This document shows positions 8,214 through 17,416 of a stretch of 36,584 bases of DNA, piece by piece. The DNA comes from Comamonadaceae bacterium. Lineage in GTDB: Bacteria > Pseudomonadota > Gammaproteobacteria > Burkholderiales > Burkholderiaceae_C. The notes under the pieces are model-generated. The model saw nothing but the letters and a program-made list of their open reading frames with translations. It was not told where the DNA came from and ran no database searches. The stretch is taken from assembly GCA_947447615.1 (NCBI GenBank), contig CANFJQ010000012.1:1-36584 (forward strand), read 5' to 3'. The position numbers and the translations under genes are program-made. Positions within the stretch are counted from its first letter, which is position 1, and every line of letters starts with the position of its first letter.

Positions 8214-8966
8214 GTGCCTAAGCCTTCTAAGCTGCGCGGTGCCTGGCGCCTTGTGCGTCTATTGGTGCATGTGCTGCGCGGCTGGTTGACGATCCGGCGG
8301 CGTTTCCGCGCTTGGTCGCAAGCGCAGCGTAATCAGGCGGTGCAGCAGTGGTCGCAAGGCATGCTCGATGTTTTGGGTTTGCAATTGCGCATCGAAGGCC
8401 AGTTGCTCCGGCAAGGCCCTTTGATGCTGGTGTGCAACCATATTTCCTGGCTGGATATTGCCGTATTGCATGCGGCGGTGCACTGCCGCTTTATTTCCAA
8501 AGACGATATACGCGACTGGCCGATGCTGGGCACGCTGGCCAGCGGCGGCGGCACGCTGTACATCAGCCGTGCCTCGCGCCGCGACGCTTTACGCGTGGTG
8601 CACCAAATGGCCCAGGCCTTGCAACAGGGCGATGTGCTGGCTTTTTTCCCTGAAGGCACCACCGGCGACGGCAGCACCGTCTTACCGTTTCATGCCAATT
8701 TATTGCAGGCCGCGATTACGGCGGAGGCGCCGGTACAGGCGCTGGGTTTGCGTTTTGAAGACGCGGCCAGCAGTGTGCCCAGTTTTGCGCCTTGCTATGT
8801 GGGGGACGAAAGCTTGCTGGATTCGGCCTGGCGCACGGTGTGTGCGCCGCCGCTGCGCGCGGTACTGCGCTGTGCTCCAGCCCAAAACGCCCAAGGCCGG
8901 GACCGGCGCGCATTGGCCAGCGACTTGCGCGAGATCGTGATAGACCTACGCGCAGGAAGCCTGTAG
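8214..8966 (+). CDS. PlsC-family 1-acyl-sn-glycerol-3-phosphate acyltransferase
   Basis: A 250-residue membrane-associated acyltransferase that probably puts the second acyl chain on lysophosphatidate. The catalytic H-x4-D motif is in CNHISWLDIAVLHA and the substrate motif is FFPEGTTGDGSTVLPF. The N-terminal hydrophobic helix (LVRLLVHVLRGWLTI) suits membrane anchoring. The start is GTG, 18 bases after the pyrX stop and without a strong ribosome binding site, so expression may depend on read-through from the pyr genes. Its closest functional alternative would be acylation of another lipid such as an ornithine lipid precursor; the family is certain but the acceptor is not. The stop codon abuts the stop of the convergent DUF721 gene with no gap. 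Confidence 0.9.
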   Translation: MPKPSKLRGAWRLVRLLVHVLRGWLTIRRRFRAWSQAQRNQAVQQWSQGMLDVLGLQLRIEGQLLRQGPLMLVCNHISWLDIAVLHAAVHCRFISKDDIRDWPMLGTLASGGGTLYISRASRRDALRVVHQMAQALQQGDVLAFFPEGTTGDGSTVLPFHANLLQAAITAEAPVQALGLRFEDAASSVPSFAPCYVGDESLLDSAWRTVCAPPLRAVLRCAPAQNAQGRDRRALASDLREIVIDLRAGSL

Positions 8967-9281
8967 CTAGCCGCTGGCGCTGGCAGCGCGGACTTTGAGG
9001 CGAATCGCGGTAATATCGTGGCCCTCTCGCGCAAGGCGCTCCAGCAGCAGGGGCTGTAACTGGCGTAATTTGGCCGCGATGGCGGTGGAGTCCACCAGTA
9101 GGCACCATACTTGGCCTTCGAGGGGCCCGGCCTGTACACCAGGGCGCAAACCGGGGGGTAGCAAACTCGTGATGCAGCGCAAGCAGGCGCTGGTTTGGGC
9201 ACTTAAGTCCACCAAGCGGGCCAGCGTGGGTGAATCCAGGCTGGCTTGAAGCACCGAGAACGAGGTGTTGGAGCGGCGCAT
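8967..9281 (-). CDS. DUF721 (DciA-like) domain protein
   Basis: A 104-residue protein matching the DUF721 family, whose DciA members help load replicative helicase in many bacteria. The family core is visible as LPPGLRPGVQAGPLEGQVWCLLVDSTAIAAKL followed by LRQLQPLLLERL and the closing ITAIRLKVR strand. The N-terminal MRRSNTSFSVLQASLDSPTLARLVDLSAQ fits the helical start of the family. It is convergent with the acyltransferase (adjacent stop codons) and its start is 23 bases from the divergent peptidase start. A small DUF721 gene near secA is usual in Burkholderiales. Whether it has a true DciA role is uncertain, since it lacks an extended C-terminal tail. Confidence 0.82.
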   Translation of the reverse strand: MRRSNTSFSVLQASLDSPTLARLVDLSAQTSACLRCITSLLPPGLRPGVQAGPLEGQVWCLLVDSTAIAAKLRQLQPLLLERLAREGHDITAIRLKVRAASASG

Positions 9282-9304
9282 CGAAACAAATAGGGGGATA
9301 GCGT

Positions 9305-10237
9305 ATGCAATTGATTATCACGGATCCCAGGCTCTCGCGCAGCTATGTGCTGCAGACCAGTCCGGGCGGCGTGGCCCTGGCAATGGTGGGCTTTTTTATC
9401 GCCGTGACCTTGGTCTCAGCCGGTATTTACCACTGGATTTTGCTCAAGGGCGCGCGCGAAGGCTGGCCGGTGATCAGCCAGGTAATGCGCCTGGTGGTGA
9501 AGGACGAGTTTGACCAGCGTGACCGCTATTTGCGCGAAAACATCGAGGTGCTGGCCAAGCGCATGGGCGAGATGCAGGCCAAATTAATGCAAATGGAGTC
9601 GCTGGCCGAGCGCGTCTCCGGGCTGGCGGGGCTAGACCCCGCGCAAGTGCGCAGCACCCCCGGCCGCGGCGGCACGCTGGTGGCCGGGCGCGCGATGAAT
9701 TTGCAAGAGCTGCAAAGCATCATGGACCACATCGAGGTCGATACCAGTGCCCGCAACGATTTGATGACCGCGATCGAGTCGCGCTTGTTTGAGCAAAAAA
9801 TCAAGAAACTCATGATTCCCACGCAAATCCCGGTGCCCGAGGTCAGCACCGGCTCGGGTTTTGGCTGGCGGATCGATCCGTTCACCGGCATGAGTGCCTT
9901 ACACCAGGGCTTGGATTTCCCGGCGCCGGTGGGCACCACCGTTCAGTCCGCAGCGGGCGGTGTGGTGGTCACCCAAGAGGTGCAGCCCAATTACGGGCTG
10001 GTCATTGAGATCGACCACGGCAATGAGGTGTTAACGCGCTATGCCCACCTGTCACGCACCTTCGTGAAAAAAGGAGATTTGATCAAGCGCGGCCAAAAAA
10101 TGGCGGAAGTGGGTAATACCGGCCGATCCACCGGGCCGCATTTACATTTTGAAGTGCTGGTGCGCGGCGTGGCGCAGGATCCGCAGAAATTCCTCGCCAT
10201 GGGCCGAAATGACGCGGACAAGACGGCGAAACGTTAA
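9305..10237 (+). CDS. M23 family metallopeptidase with N-terminal membrane anchor (LytM/NlpD-like)
   Basis: A 310-residue envelope protein. After a short cytoplasmic part there is one transmembrane segment (about residues 21-46), a coiled-coil-like region (about 70-105), and a C-terminal lysostaphin-type domain. The zinc ligands and catalytic residues are all present: H200 and D204 in HQGLD, H248 in RYAHLS, and H279/H281 in GPHLHFEV. It should therefore be an active peptidoglycan endopeptidase rather than a degenerate LytM activator. GGGGG lies about 7 bases before the ATG as a ribosome binding site. It diverges from DUF721 and precedes secA by 130 bases. The stem-loop downstream separates it only weakly from secA. 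Confidence 0.93.
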   Translation: MQLIITDPRLSRSYVLQTSPGGVALAMVGFFIAVTLVSAGIYHWILLKGAREGWPVISQVMRLVVKDEFDQRDRYLRENIEVLAKRMGEMQAKLMQMESLAERVSGLAGLDPAQVRSTPGRGGTLVAGRAMNLQELQSIMDHIEVDTSARNDLMTAIESRLFEQKIKKLMIPTQIPVPEVSTGSGFGWRIDPFTGMSALHQGLDFPAPVGTTVQSAAGGVVVTQEVQPNYGLVIEIDHGNEVLTRYAHLSRTFVKKGDLIKRGQKMAEVGNTGRSTGPHLHFEVLVRGVAQDPQKFLAMGRNDADKTAKR

Positions 10238-10264
10238 AATCCCTGATTCAGCCAGGGCGGGTGT

Positions 10265-10283
10265 GCGGCGTATTTTGCGCCGC
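10265..10283 (+). other. Short stem-loop in the secA upstream region
   Basis: GCGGCG and CGCCGC form a perfect 6-bp stem round a 7-base AT-rich loop, between the peptidase gene and secA. There is no T-run after it, so it is not a standard terminator. The 130-base gap also holds a TTAAAAT candidate -10 sequence at about 10235, and nothing resembling secM. Confidence 0.35.
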
Positions 10284-10367
10284 CTTAACTCTTTCAAATC
10301 ATCCACAACGGACTACCACAGCGCTGTTCTGTGAGCACTTTGGTGCCACAGGGCGGACTCTCTACCG

Positions 10368-13124
10368 ATGCCACTCTCCTTTCTCACCAAGTTATTTGGA
10401 AGCCGCAATGACCGCTTGCTCAAGCAATACCGGTCTGTCGTTGCGCGTATCAACGCGCTGGAGCCGCAGTACGAGGGCTTGAGTGACGAGGCCTTGCGGG
10501 GCAAAACGGCCGAGTTCAAGGCCCGCGTAGCCGGTGGCGAAAGCTTGGACGCGGTCTTGCCCGAGGCCTTTGCTGTCGTACGCGAAGGCGCCAAGCGCGT
10601 CATGAAGATGCGCCACTTTGATGTGCAGCTGATGGGTGGTATGGCGCTGCACCAGGGCAAGATTGCAGAAATGGGTACCGGCGAGGGCAAGACCCTGACG
10701 GCAACCCTGCCGGTGTACCTCAATGCCCTCACGGGTAAAGGCGTGCATGTCGTCACGGTAAATGACTACTTGGCCGGACGCGATGCGCGCTGGATGGGCC
10801 AGTTGTACGGTTTTTTAGGTCTGACGGTCGGTATCAATACCTCACAAGCGCCGCGCGCCGACAAGCAAGCGGCTTATGGTTCGGACATCACCTACGGCAC
10901 CAACAACGAATACGGTTTCGACTACCTGCGCGACAACATGGTCTATGAGGTTACAGACCGGGTGCAACGCGGTCTGAACTTCGCCATCGTCGATGAGGTT
11001 GATTCGATTTTGATCGACGAGGCGCGAACGCCGCTGATCATTAGCGGCCAGGCTGAAGACCACACTGCCATGTACGTGGCCATCAACACCGTGATTCCTG
11101 CGCTCAAGCGCCAGGAAGGCGAGCTGGACTTGCGCACCGGTGAAGGCGTGATAACGCCGGGCGACTTCACGCTGGACGAAAAATCGCAGCAAGTATTCCT
11201 GACCGAGCAAGGCCATGAAAGCGCCGAGCGGCTGTTGGCAGGTCTGAACCTGATTCCAGCAGGTTCGTCTTTGTACGACCCGGCCAATATCAGCCTGATG
11301 CACCATGTGTATGCCGCATTGCGCGCCAACCATTTGTACCACCGCGACCAGCACTACGTGGTGCAAGAGGGCGAGATTGTCATCGTGGACGAATTCACGG
11401 GCCGCCTGATGACCGGACGACGCTGGAGCGATGGCCTGCACCAAGCGGTGGAGGCCAAAGAAGGTGTGGCGATCCAGGCCGAAAACCAGACGCTGGCCTC
11501 TATCACTTTCCAGAATTATTTCCGCCTATACAGCAAGCTCTCCGGGATGACTGGTACGGCCGACACCGAGGCCTATGAGTTCCAGGAAATTTATGGCTTG
11601 GAGACGACGGTGATTCCCCCGAATCGCCCCAGCCGCCGTGACGACCAGTTGGACCGGGTGTACAAAACCACTGCCGAAAAATACAAGGCAGCGATTGACG
11701 ATATCCGCGAATGCTATGGACGCGGACAGCCGGTGTTGGTGGGAACCACGTCGATCGAGAACTCGGAAATTATTTCCAACTTACTGACCGCAGAAAAGCT
11801 GCCGCACCAGGTACTGAACGCCAAGCAGCACGCCCGCGAGGCCGACATCGTGGCCCAGGCTGGTCGTGCTCAAATGATCACGATTGCCACCAATATGGCC
11901 GGACGCGGTACCGACATTGTGCTGGGCGGCAATGTAGAAAAAGCCATCGAGGCCATGCGCGCCGACGAGTCGCTGGACGACGCAGCCCGTGCCACGCGCG
12001 AAGCAGAGCTGCGCGCGCAATGGGACATCGACCACAAGCACATTACTAGTCTGGGCGGCTTGCGCATCATCGCCACTGAGCGCCATGAGTCGCGCCGCAT
12101 CGATAACCAGTTGCGCGGCCGTTCAGGGCGCCAGGGCGACCCTGGCTCATCGCGTTTTTACCTGAGTTTGGATGACGCTTTGATGCGCATCTTTGCCGGT
12201 GAACGTGTCAAAGCCATCATGGACCGGCTCAATATGCCGGAGGGAGAAGCCATCGAGGCGGGCATGGTCACGCGCAGCATCGAGAGCGCCCAGCGCAAGG
12301 TCGAGGCGCGCAACTTCGATATGCGCAAGCAATTGCTGGAATACGACGACGTATCCAACGACCAGCGCAAAGTGATTTACCAGCAGCGCAATGCGATTTT
12401 GGACGCCCAGGATTTAAGCGCCCAGATTGCCAATTTGCGGCGCGGAAGTTTTGAAGACCTGGTGCGCTCCTTTGTGCCGGTGGAGTCGGTGGAAGAGCAG
12501 TGGGATATTGCCGGTCTGCAGCGCCAATTGGCCGACGACTGGGGCATTGCCTTAGACCTGGTCGGCCATGTCAGCGCGGCCAGCGCCATTAGCGACGAGG
12601 ATATTGTCACCATGGTGCTGGAGGCAGCCGATGCGGCTTTTGCTGCCAAGGTCGAGCATGTGGGCCCAAGCGGCTTTACGCAGTTTGAGCGCATGGTCTT
12701 GCTGCAAACCATCGACAGCCAGTGGCGCGATCACCTAAGTTCTCTGGACTATTTGCGCCAGGGCATCCATTTGCGCGGTTATGCGCAAAAGCAACCCAAG
12801 CAGGAATACAAACGTGAAGCCTTCGAATTATTCGGCCAGATGCTCGATTCGGTAAAAAACGAAGTCACCAAAATTTTGATGACGGTGCGTATCCAGTCCG
12901 CCCAGCAGTTGGACGAAGCCGCACAGGCTTTGGAGGCCAAGGGCGAGACATTGAGCAACGTGACCTACACCGCGCCCACCGATACCGGCGAGCCTGAAAC
13001 CGTGTCCCTGGCGGACCTGGGTTTGCCGCAAGCCAGCGCCCCCATCCCGCGTGTGGGCCGCAACGAGCCCTGCCCTTGCGGCAGCGGCAAAAAGTACAAA
13101 CAATGCCATGGCAAATTAGCCTGA
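10368..13124 (+). CDS. secA: Preprotein translocase ATPase SecA
   Basis: The 918-residue motor that pushes unfolded preproteins through SecYEG. NBD1 carries Walker [11 protein letters not shown] (about residues 102-110) and [20 protein letters not shown]. The preprotein crosslinking domain follows, then [11 protein letters not shown], the NBD2 helicase motifs [20 protein letters not shown] and [17 protein letters not shown]. The C-terminus ends in the zinc-binding linker [17 protein letters not shown], which contacts SecB and phospholipid. Length and domain order are complete. It leads a rightward group with argJ (9-base gap), DUF815 and mutT. The ATG giving [15 protein letters not shown] is the expected family start. 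Confidence 0.99.
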   Translation: MPLSFLTKLFGSRNDRLLKQYRSVVARINALEPQYEGLSDEALRGKTAEFKARVAGGESLDAVLPEAFAVVREGAKRVMKMRHFDVQLMGGMALHQGKIAEMGTGEGKTLTATLPVYLNALTGKGVHVVTVNDYLAGRDARWMGQLYGFLGLTVGINTSQAPRADKQAAYGSDITYGTNNEYGFDYLRDNMVYEVTDRVQRGLNFAIVDEVDSILIDEARTPLIISGQAEDHTAMYVAINTVIPALKRQEGELDLRTGEGVITPGDFTLDEKSQQVFLTEQGHESAERLLAGLNLIPAGSSLYDPANISLMHHVYAALRANHLYHRDQHYVVQEGEIVIVDEFTGRLMTGRRWSDGLHQAVEAKEGVAIQAENQTLASITFQNYFRLYSKLSGMTGTADTEAYEFQEIYGLETTVIPPNRPSRRDDQLDRVYKTTAEKYKAAIDDIRECYGRGQPVLVGTTSIENSEIISNLLTAEKLPHQVLNAKQHAREADIVAQAGRAQMITIATNMAGRGTDIVLGGNVEKAIEAMRADESLDDAARATREAELRAQWDIDHKHITSLGGLRIIATERHESRRIDNQLRGRSGRQGDPGSSRFYLSLDDALMRIFAGERVKAIMDRLNMPEGEAIEAGMVTRSIESAQRKVEARNFDMRKQLLEYDDVSNDQRKVIYQQRNAILDAQDLSAQIANLRRGSFEDLVRSFVPVESVEEQWDIAGLQRQLADDWGIALDLVGHVSAASAISDEDIVTMVLEAADAAFAAKVEHVGPSGFTQFERMVLLQTIDSQWRDHLSSLDYLRQGIHLRGYAQKQPKQEYKREAFELFGQMLDSVKNEVTKILMTVRIQSAQQLDEAAQALEAKGETLSNVTYTAPTDTGEPETVSLADLGLPQASAPIPRVGRNEPCPCGSGKKYKQCHGKLA

Positions 13125-13133
13125 AGCCGCACC

Positions 13134-14363
13134 ATGCCTGTTGATTTAGCCCCACCCAACCCAGCGCAATTGTTTCCCATCCCCGGCCTGCGCATTGGCG
13201 TGGTGGAAGCCGGAATTCGTAAAGTAGGCCGCAAAGACCTGTCGGTGTTTTTGCTTGACGCCGGTGCCAGTGTGGGGGCGGTATTTACCTCCAACCGTTT
13301 TTGCGCCGCACCGGTGCAAATTTGCCAAAGCCATTTGGCTGCGGGCGCGGCGATTCGCGCTTTGCTGATCAACACCGGCAACGCCAATGCAGGTACCGGC
13401 GCCGATGGCATGGCGCGTGCGCGCAGCACCTGCGATGCACTGGCCCAACGCCTGGGTGTGGACGCGGCACAAGTGCTGCCTTTTTCCACGGGTGTGATCA
13501 TGGAGCCATTGCCCGCTGATCGCATCATCGCGGGCTTGGACGCCGCAATTGCTGCCGCTAAAGAAGACAACTGGCTGGCGGCCGCCCAGGGCATCATGAC
13601 CACCGACACCCTGCCTAAGGCTTTTGGCACCCAAGTGCAAGTGCAGGGCAAGACCATCAATATCACCGGCATCAGCAAGGGCGCGGGCATGATCCGCCCC
13701 AATATGGCCACCATGCTGGGCTATATCGCCACCGACGCCTGCGTAGCGCCTGCCTTGCTGCAGCCGCTGGCCAAAGCCCTGGCCGACGCCAGCTTTAACC
13801 GCATTACCGTCGATGGCGATACCTCTACCAACGACTCGCTGGTGTTGGTAGCCACGAACAAAGCCGGGCATGCGCCGATTAGCGCCTTGGACAGCGTGGA
13901 GGGCCATGCCTTGTACCAAGGCTTGCTCAAAGTGGCATTGCAACTGGCGCAGGCCATTGTGCGCGATGGCGAAGGCGCGACCAAATTCATCACAGTGCAG
14001 GTGGACGGGGGCGCCACTACCGAAGAATGCAGCCGCGTGGCCTATGCGATCGCGCATTCGCCTTTGGTGAAAACCGCGTTTTTTGCTAGCGATCCCAATC
14101 TGGGTCGCATCTTGGCGGCAGTCGGTTACGCCGGTATCGCCGACCTAGATACCGATGGCATCGAACTGTATTTGGACGATGTACATGTCGCTACCCGTGG
14201 CGGGCGCAACCCGGCCTACCAGGAAGCCGATGGCCAGCGCGTCATGAAGCAAAGCGAAATTTTGGTGCGCGTGGGATTGGGCCGTGGCCAGGCCAGCCAC
14301 ACCGTGTGGACATGCGACCTGAGCCACGAATACGTCAGCATCAACGCCGATTACCGGTCATAA
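13134..14363 (+). CDS. argJ: Bifunctional ornithine acetyltransferase / N-acetylglutamate synthase ArgJ
   Basis: A 409-residue enzyme of the cyclic acetyl-transfer route to arginine, moving acetyl from N-acetylornithine to glutamate. The precursor cleaves itself before a threonine. That site is visible as PNMATML, with T193 as the nucleophile of the beta chain, inside [19 protein letters not shown]. Other family segments are [24 protein letters not shown], and the C-terminal [17 protein letters not shown]. It starts 9 bases after secA stops, so it is probably cotranscribed with secA, and DUF815 follows 17 bases later. Whether it can also use acetyl-CoA (bifunctional form) cannot be read with certainty from sequence. 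Confidence 0.97.
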   Translation: MPVDLAPPNPAQLFPIPGLRIGVVEAGIRKVGRKDLSVFLLDAGASVGAVFTSNRFCAAPVQICQSHLAAGAAIRALLINTGNANAGTGADGMARARSTCDALAQRLGVDAAQVLPFSTGVIMEPLPADRIIAGLDAAIAAAKEDNWLAAAQGIMTTDTLPKAFGTQVQVQGKTINITGISKGAGMIRPNMATMLGYIATDACVAPALLQPLAKALADASFNRITVDGDTSTNDSLVLVATNKAGHAPISALDSVEGHALYQGLLKVALQLAQAIVRDGEGATKFITVQVDGGATTEECSRVAYAIAHSPLVKTAFFASDPNLGRILAAVGYAGIADLDTDGIELYLDDVHVATRGGRNPAYQEADGQRVMKQSEILVRVGLGRGQASHTVWTCDLSHEYVSINADYRS

Positions 14364-14380
14364 GCGCGAAAGCCAGGCAT

Positions 14381-15271
14381 ATGCAAGACCAGCAACTTTG
14401 GGGCCCGTTTCTAGCGCGTGCTGAACGCTTTATGGACCGGGTGGAAGCGGCGTTGCGCCTGGACATAGAGCAGCCCGATTGGGACAGCGCAATAGCCTTT
14501 CGCTACCGCAAGCGCGTATCGGGCCAAGGCTATATCGGTGCGGTGCGCCAGGTTGGGGCCATGCGTTTGGATGACCTCAAAGAGATTGACATCCAGAAAG
14601 AAAAAATCCGCCGCAACACCGAGCAATTTGTACAAGGCAAAACTGCGAATAACGTGCTGCTGACCGGCGCGCGCGGTACCGGCAAGTCCTCGCTGGTGCG
14701 TGCCTGCCTCAATACCTACAGCGACCAGGGTTTGCGCTTGATCGAGGTGGATAAAGCCGATCTGATCGACTTGCCGGATATGGTGGATATCCTGGCGCGG
14801 CGCCCCGAAAAATTCATTGTTTTTTGCGATGACCTGAGCTTTGACCAGGGTGAGGCCGGTTACAAAGCGCTCAAGTCGGTGCTGGACGGGTCGGTGTCGG
14901 AAACCTCGGCCAATGTCCTGATTTACGCCACCAGCAACCGGCGCCATCTGCTACCCGAGTACATGGCTGAGAACCTCACCTACCAGCACACCGAGAGCGG
15001 CGAAGTGCACCCGGGCGAAGTAGTAGAAGAAAAGATATCCCTGTCCGAGCGCTTTGGTTTGTGGGTGAGTTTTTACCCCTTCACCCAAGACGAATACCTC
15101 ACCATCGTGGCCCAATGGTTGGATGCCTTGGACGTCGATGGGACAAAGCGCAGCCACTGGCGTGAAGAGGCCTTGATCTGGGCGCTGGAGCGCGCCTCGC
15201 GCAGTGGCCGCGTGGCATGGCAATTCGCCAAAGACTTTGCCGGACGGCAGGACGCGGACGCGGCTGCATGA
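14381..15271 (+). CDS. DUF815 family AAA ATP-binding protein
   Basis: A 296-residue P-loop ATPase of the DUF815 family, of unknown cellular role. Walker A is GARGTGKSS (about residues 96-104) and Walker B is KFIVFCDDLSF (about 144-154). The family-specific ATSNRRHLLPEYMAEN and EEKISLSERFGLWVSFYPF follow, and a C-terminal helical lid contains RSGRVAWQFAKDF. I chose the ATG at 14381, just after the argJ stop, over open codons that overlap argJ. The stop overlaps the Nudix gene start as ATGA, so the two are translationally coupled. The pairing of this ATPase with mutT downstream of secA-argJ is common in Burkholderiales. Confidence 0.9.
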   Translation: MQDQQLWGPFLARAERFMDRVEAALRLDIEQPDWDSAIAFRYRKRVSGQGYIGAVRQVGAMRLDDLKEIDIQKEKIRRNTEQFVQGKTANNVLLTGARGTGKSSLVRACLNTYSDQGLRLIEVDKADLIDLPDMVDILARRPEKFIVFCDDLSFDQGEAGYKALKSVLDGSVSETSANVLIYATSNRRHLLPEYMAENLTYQHTESGEVHPGEVVEEKISLSERFGLWVSFYPFTQDEYLTIVAQWLDALDVDGTKRSHWREEALIWALERASRSGRVAWQFAKDFAGRQDADAAA

Positions 15272-15729
15272 GCCAGGTGCCAGTGGACCGGGTGGCCGAT
15301 GGCCATGTGGCCCGCACCGGCGGCACCGAGCGGCCTCTGACCGAAGTGGCGGTGGGCGTGCTGTTGCGGCCCAATGGCCATTTTTTGATGACTTCGCGCC
15401 CGGCGGGCAAGGCTTACGCCGGTTACTGGGAATTTCCCGGCGGCAAGGTGGAGCCGCAAGAATCGCTGGAGCAGGCCTTAACGCGCGAGCTCTATGAGGA
15501 ATTAGGCATCCAGGTGCTGCAATGCCAGCCCTGGCAAGTGCAGGTGGTGGACTATCCGCACGCGCTGGTGCGACTGCATTTTTTCAAAGTGCTCGGCTGG
15601 TCGGGCGAATTGGTGATGCGCGAAGGGCAGCACGCGCAGTGGCAGCATCTGCCGGTTCAAGTTGAACCTGTGTTGCCTGGTGCCTTGCCGGTTTTGGCCT
15701 GGCTGGCCGATGAGCAGGGGGCTGCGTAG
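15268..15729 (+). CDS. mutT: MutT-like Nudix hydrolase (8-oxo-dGTP diphosphatase type)
   Basis: A 153-residue Nudix protein. The complete Nudix box G-x5-E-x7-REUxEExGU is present at about residues 59-81 (GGKVEPQESLEQAL then TRELYEELGI), which binds the catalytic metals. The preceding FLMTSRPAGKAYAGYWEFPGG is the standard MutT lead-in, and length fits MutT. The likely job is removal of 8-oxo-dGTP from the nucleotide pool, though other Nudix substrates are possible. The start overlaps the DUF815 stop as ATGA. It converges on yacG with 74 bases between them, in which I see no clear terminator. Confidence 0.9.
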   Translation: MSQVPVDRVADGHVARTGGTERPLTEVAVGVLLRPNGHFLMTSRPAGKAYAGYWEFPGGKVEPQESLEQALTRELYEELGIQVLQCQPWQVQVVDYPHALVRLHFFKVLGWSGELVMREGQHAQWQHLPVQVEPVLPGALPVLAWLADEQGAA

Positions 15730-15803
15730 TCGCTCTGTAGCAAGCGCCTTTTGGGCTATACGTACACCCCAGATGCCGTTCGGCGCCACCGAGTCCGCTT
15801 GGC

Positions 15804-16010
15804 TTATTGCAGATTGTGCGAACCAGAGTCGTCTGCGAATCGCTCCGGGGCTGGTACCCGAAAGGATTCGCTGGCCCAAGCGCCCAAGTCTAGGTTTTTG
15901 CAACGCTCACCGCAAAAAGGCCGGTAGGGATTGCGCGGTGCATAGACGCTGTCGCCCTTGCACTGGGGACAGCTAACGATTTTTTCCGGCACCGAAGGGC
16001 TATCTGGCAT
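15804..16010 (-). CDS. yacG: DNA gyrase inhibitor YacG (zinc-binding)
   Basis: A 68-residue zinc-finger protein that in E. coli binds GyrB and blocks DNA binding. The Cys4 site is complete: C14 and C17 in VSCPQCKG, C33 and C37 in [18 protein letters not shown]. The conserved FCSERC-type helix and the LGxWxxExxRVP segment identify it. It is the last gene of the leftward run, 15 bases after zapD, a neighbour also seen in E. coli, where coaE, zapD (yacF) and yacG are adjacent. The acidic C-terminal tail is unremarkable. Confidence 0.95.
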   Translation of the reverse strand: MPDSPSVPEKIVSCPQCKGDSVYAPRNPYRPFCGERCKNLDLGAWASESFRVPAPERFADDSGSHNLQ

Positions 16011-16025
16011 AGGCGCAAAGATGCG

Positions 16026-16781
16026 CTAAGCGCACAGGGTCAGGTCAAACGGGGTGTCGGCGCTGTTGCTGTAGAGCTTGCCATCGGCTTCGTGGCGTAC
16101 AAAGCGGATGGAGGCTACCAAGCGGTTGGCGCTGATTTCAGGGATGGCGCCCAGGTTGGGGTCCAGGGAGAGGCGCAGCAACTGGAAGGTGCGGCCTTGC
16201 GGCAGGTTTTGCTGGAACTGACCACCCAGGGCCACCATTTTTTGCGGGGCACCCGAGTCACGCAGCAGGCCCAGGAGCAAGTGGATACCGTTGAACAAGG
16301 GTATCAGGCTAGAGACCCATTCGCGCAAATCGTTCTGGCGGCGCTGGTCGTCCAGTTTTTGCCAAGCATAGTAGGCAGGCAGGTCAAATTCGCAGGTGCC
16401 GCCCGGAATGCTGGTGCGGCTGCGCAAGCTTTTGAGCCAGTCGTTTTCTCCCAGTTCATGGCCTAATTTGCCCGAAGCATTGGTCAGGGAGACAAAGCAT
16501 TCTTCCAATTGGGCGAGCAGGCGCTCCAGCACTTCGGTTGCAATCGCGGGGTTGCCCCGGTACGCCAACATGGTCTGGCGCTGGCGATCCAGGTCCTTGA
16601 GGACGTCGGTTTTGAGGTCCGCGCGCGCGCCGACGTTCAGAATCTCGAACAGGGTGATAAGCGCGAAATGGTGATCCAGGGCGTCAAAGCGCTCCTGCAA
16701 GGTAAAGAGCCGCGCAAACAGGTGCTCCAAACGCAAATAAGTGCGAATTTTTTCGTTAAACGGATACTCGTACAGGATCAC
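16026..16781 (-). CDS. zapD: Cell division protein ZapD
   Basis: A 251-residue FtsZ-bundling protein that crosslinks FtsZ protofilaments at the division ring. The N-terminus ILYEYPFNEKIRTYLRLEHLF and the central helical region GVRADLKTDV-like segment (here GARADLKTDVLKDLDRQ) are family marks, as is the ending with FDLTLCA. The start is GTG and overlaps the coaE stop as GTGA, so translation is coupled. Order coaE-zapD-yacG is conserved across beta- and gammaproteobacteria. Length matches the family. Confidence 0.95.
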   Translation of the reverse strand: MILYEYPFNEKIRTYLRLEHLFARLFTLQERFDALDHHFALITLFEILNVGARADLKTDVLKDLDRQRQTMLAYRGNPAIATEVLERLLAQLEECFVSLTNASGKLGHELGENDWLKSLRSRTSIPGGTCEFDLPAYYAWQKLDDQRRQNDLREWVSSLIPLFNGIHLLLGLLRDSGAPQKMVALGGQFQQNLPQGRTFQLLRLSLDPNLGAIPEISANRLVASIRFVRHEADGKLYSNSADTPFDLTLCA

Positions 16782-17416
16782 GCGCTATTTTTCCAGTGGC
16801 GGGATGATATCTCCAAGAAGGGGAAAATTGCGGCCAATTGCTGGCCAATCTCATCGATTGTCACGGATTCATTGAATAAAACATAGTCGGCGCATTGCAG
16901 CCGAGCGGCACGGCTACTTTGTGCGGCCATGATTTTTTGCACGCTTTCTGCCGTCAAGCCACTGCGCTGCATCACCCGGTCGATTTGCGTTTGCGCTTGG
17001 CAATCAACCACCAGCACCCGGTCGAGCACGGTGCGCCAACGCTTGGACTCCACCAAAAGTGGGATATCAAAAGCGATGCAGGGTGGAGACGCTAAGGCGG
17101 CCTGGCTGGCCTGGCGCTCAATTTCGGCGGCAATCATGGGATGGAGCAGGGATTGGAGCTGGGCGCGCGCTTGCGGCTGGTCAAACACCAGGGCGCGCAT
17201 GGCGTCGCGGTTCAAAATGCCTGGGGCTTCAAATACCGCATCGCCAAAAGCCTGGGCGATAGCGGGCAGGGCGGCTCCGCCAGGCGCGGTGCAGGCGCGG
17301 GAGATAGCGTCAGCGTCAATCAGTGGGATACCGTGGCTTGCTAGCACCATGCAGACGGTGCTTTTGCCGCTGCCAATGCCGCCCGTGATACCCAAACGCA
17401 TGGCGGCTTGGGTCAT
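16778..17416 (-). CDS. coaE: Dephospho-CoA kinase CoaE
   Basis: A 212-residue P-loop kinase that phosphorylates dephospho-CoA at the 3'-OH, the last step of CoA synthesis. The P-loop GGIGSGKST (residues 12-20) is followed by the LIDADAISR metal-binding and substrate motif, HPMIAAEIERQ, and the VDCQAQTQIDRVMQRSGL lid helix. I chose the ATG at 17416 because it forms an ATGA overlap with the pilD stop. An ATG five codons later is also possible. The gene sits between pilD and zapD, overlapping both. Confidence 0.96.
   Translation of the reverse strand: MTQAAMRLGITGGIGSGKSTVCMVLASHGIPLIDADAISRACTAPGGAALPAIAQAFGDAVFEAPGILNRDAMRALVFDQPQARAQLQSLLHPMIAAEIERQASQAALASPPCIAFDIPLLVESKRWRTVLDRVLVVDCQAQTQIDRVMQRSGLTAESVQKIMAAQSSRAARLQCADYVLFNESVTIDEIGQQLAAIFPFLEISSRHWKNSA

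Noticed and set aside
10238-10367. secM-like arrest peptide gene upstream of secA
   Set aside because: No open frame with a signal peptide and arrest-like sequence is present. secM is confined to gammaproteobacteria as far as I know.
13146-14057. 303-codon frame antisense to argJ
   Set aside because: It mirrors the conserved argJ coding frame and its product looks like a composition artefact without any motif.
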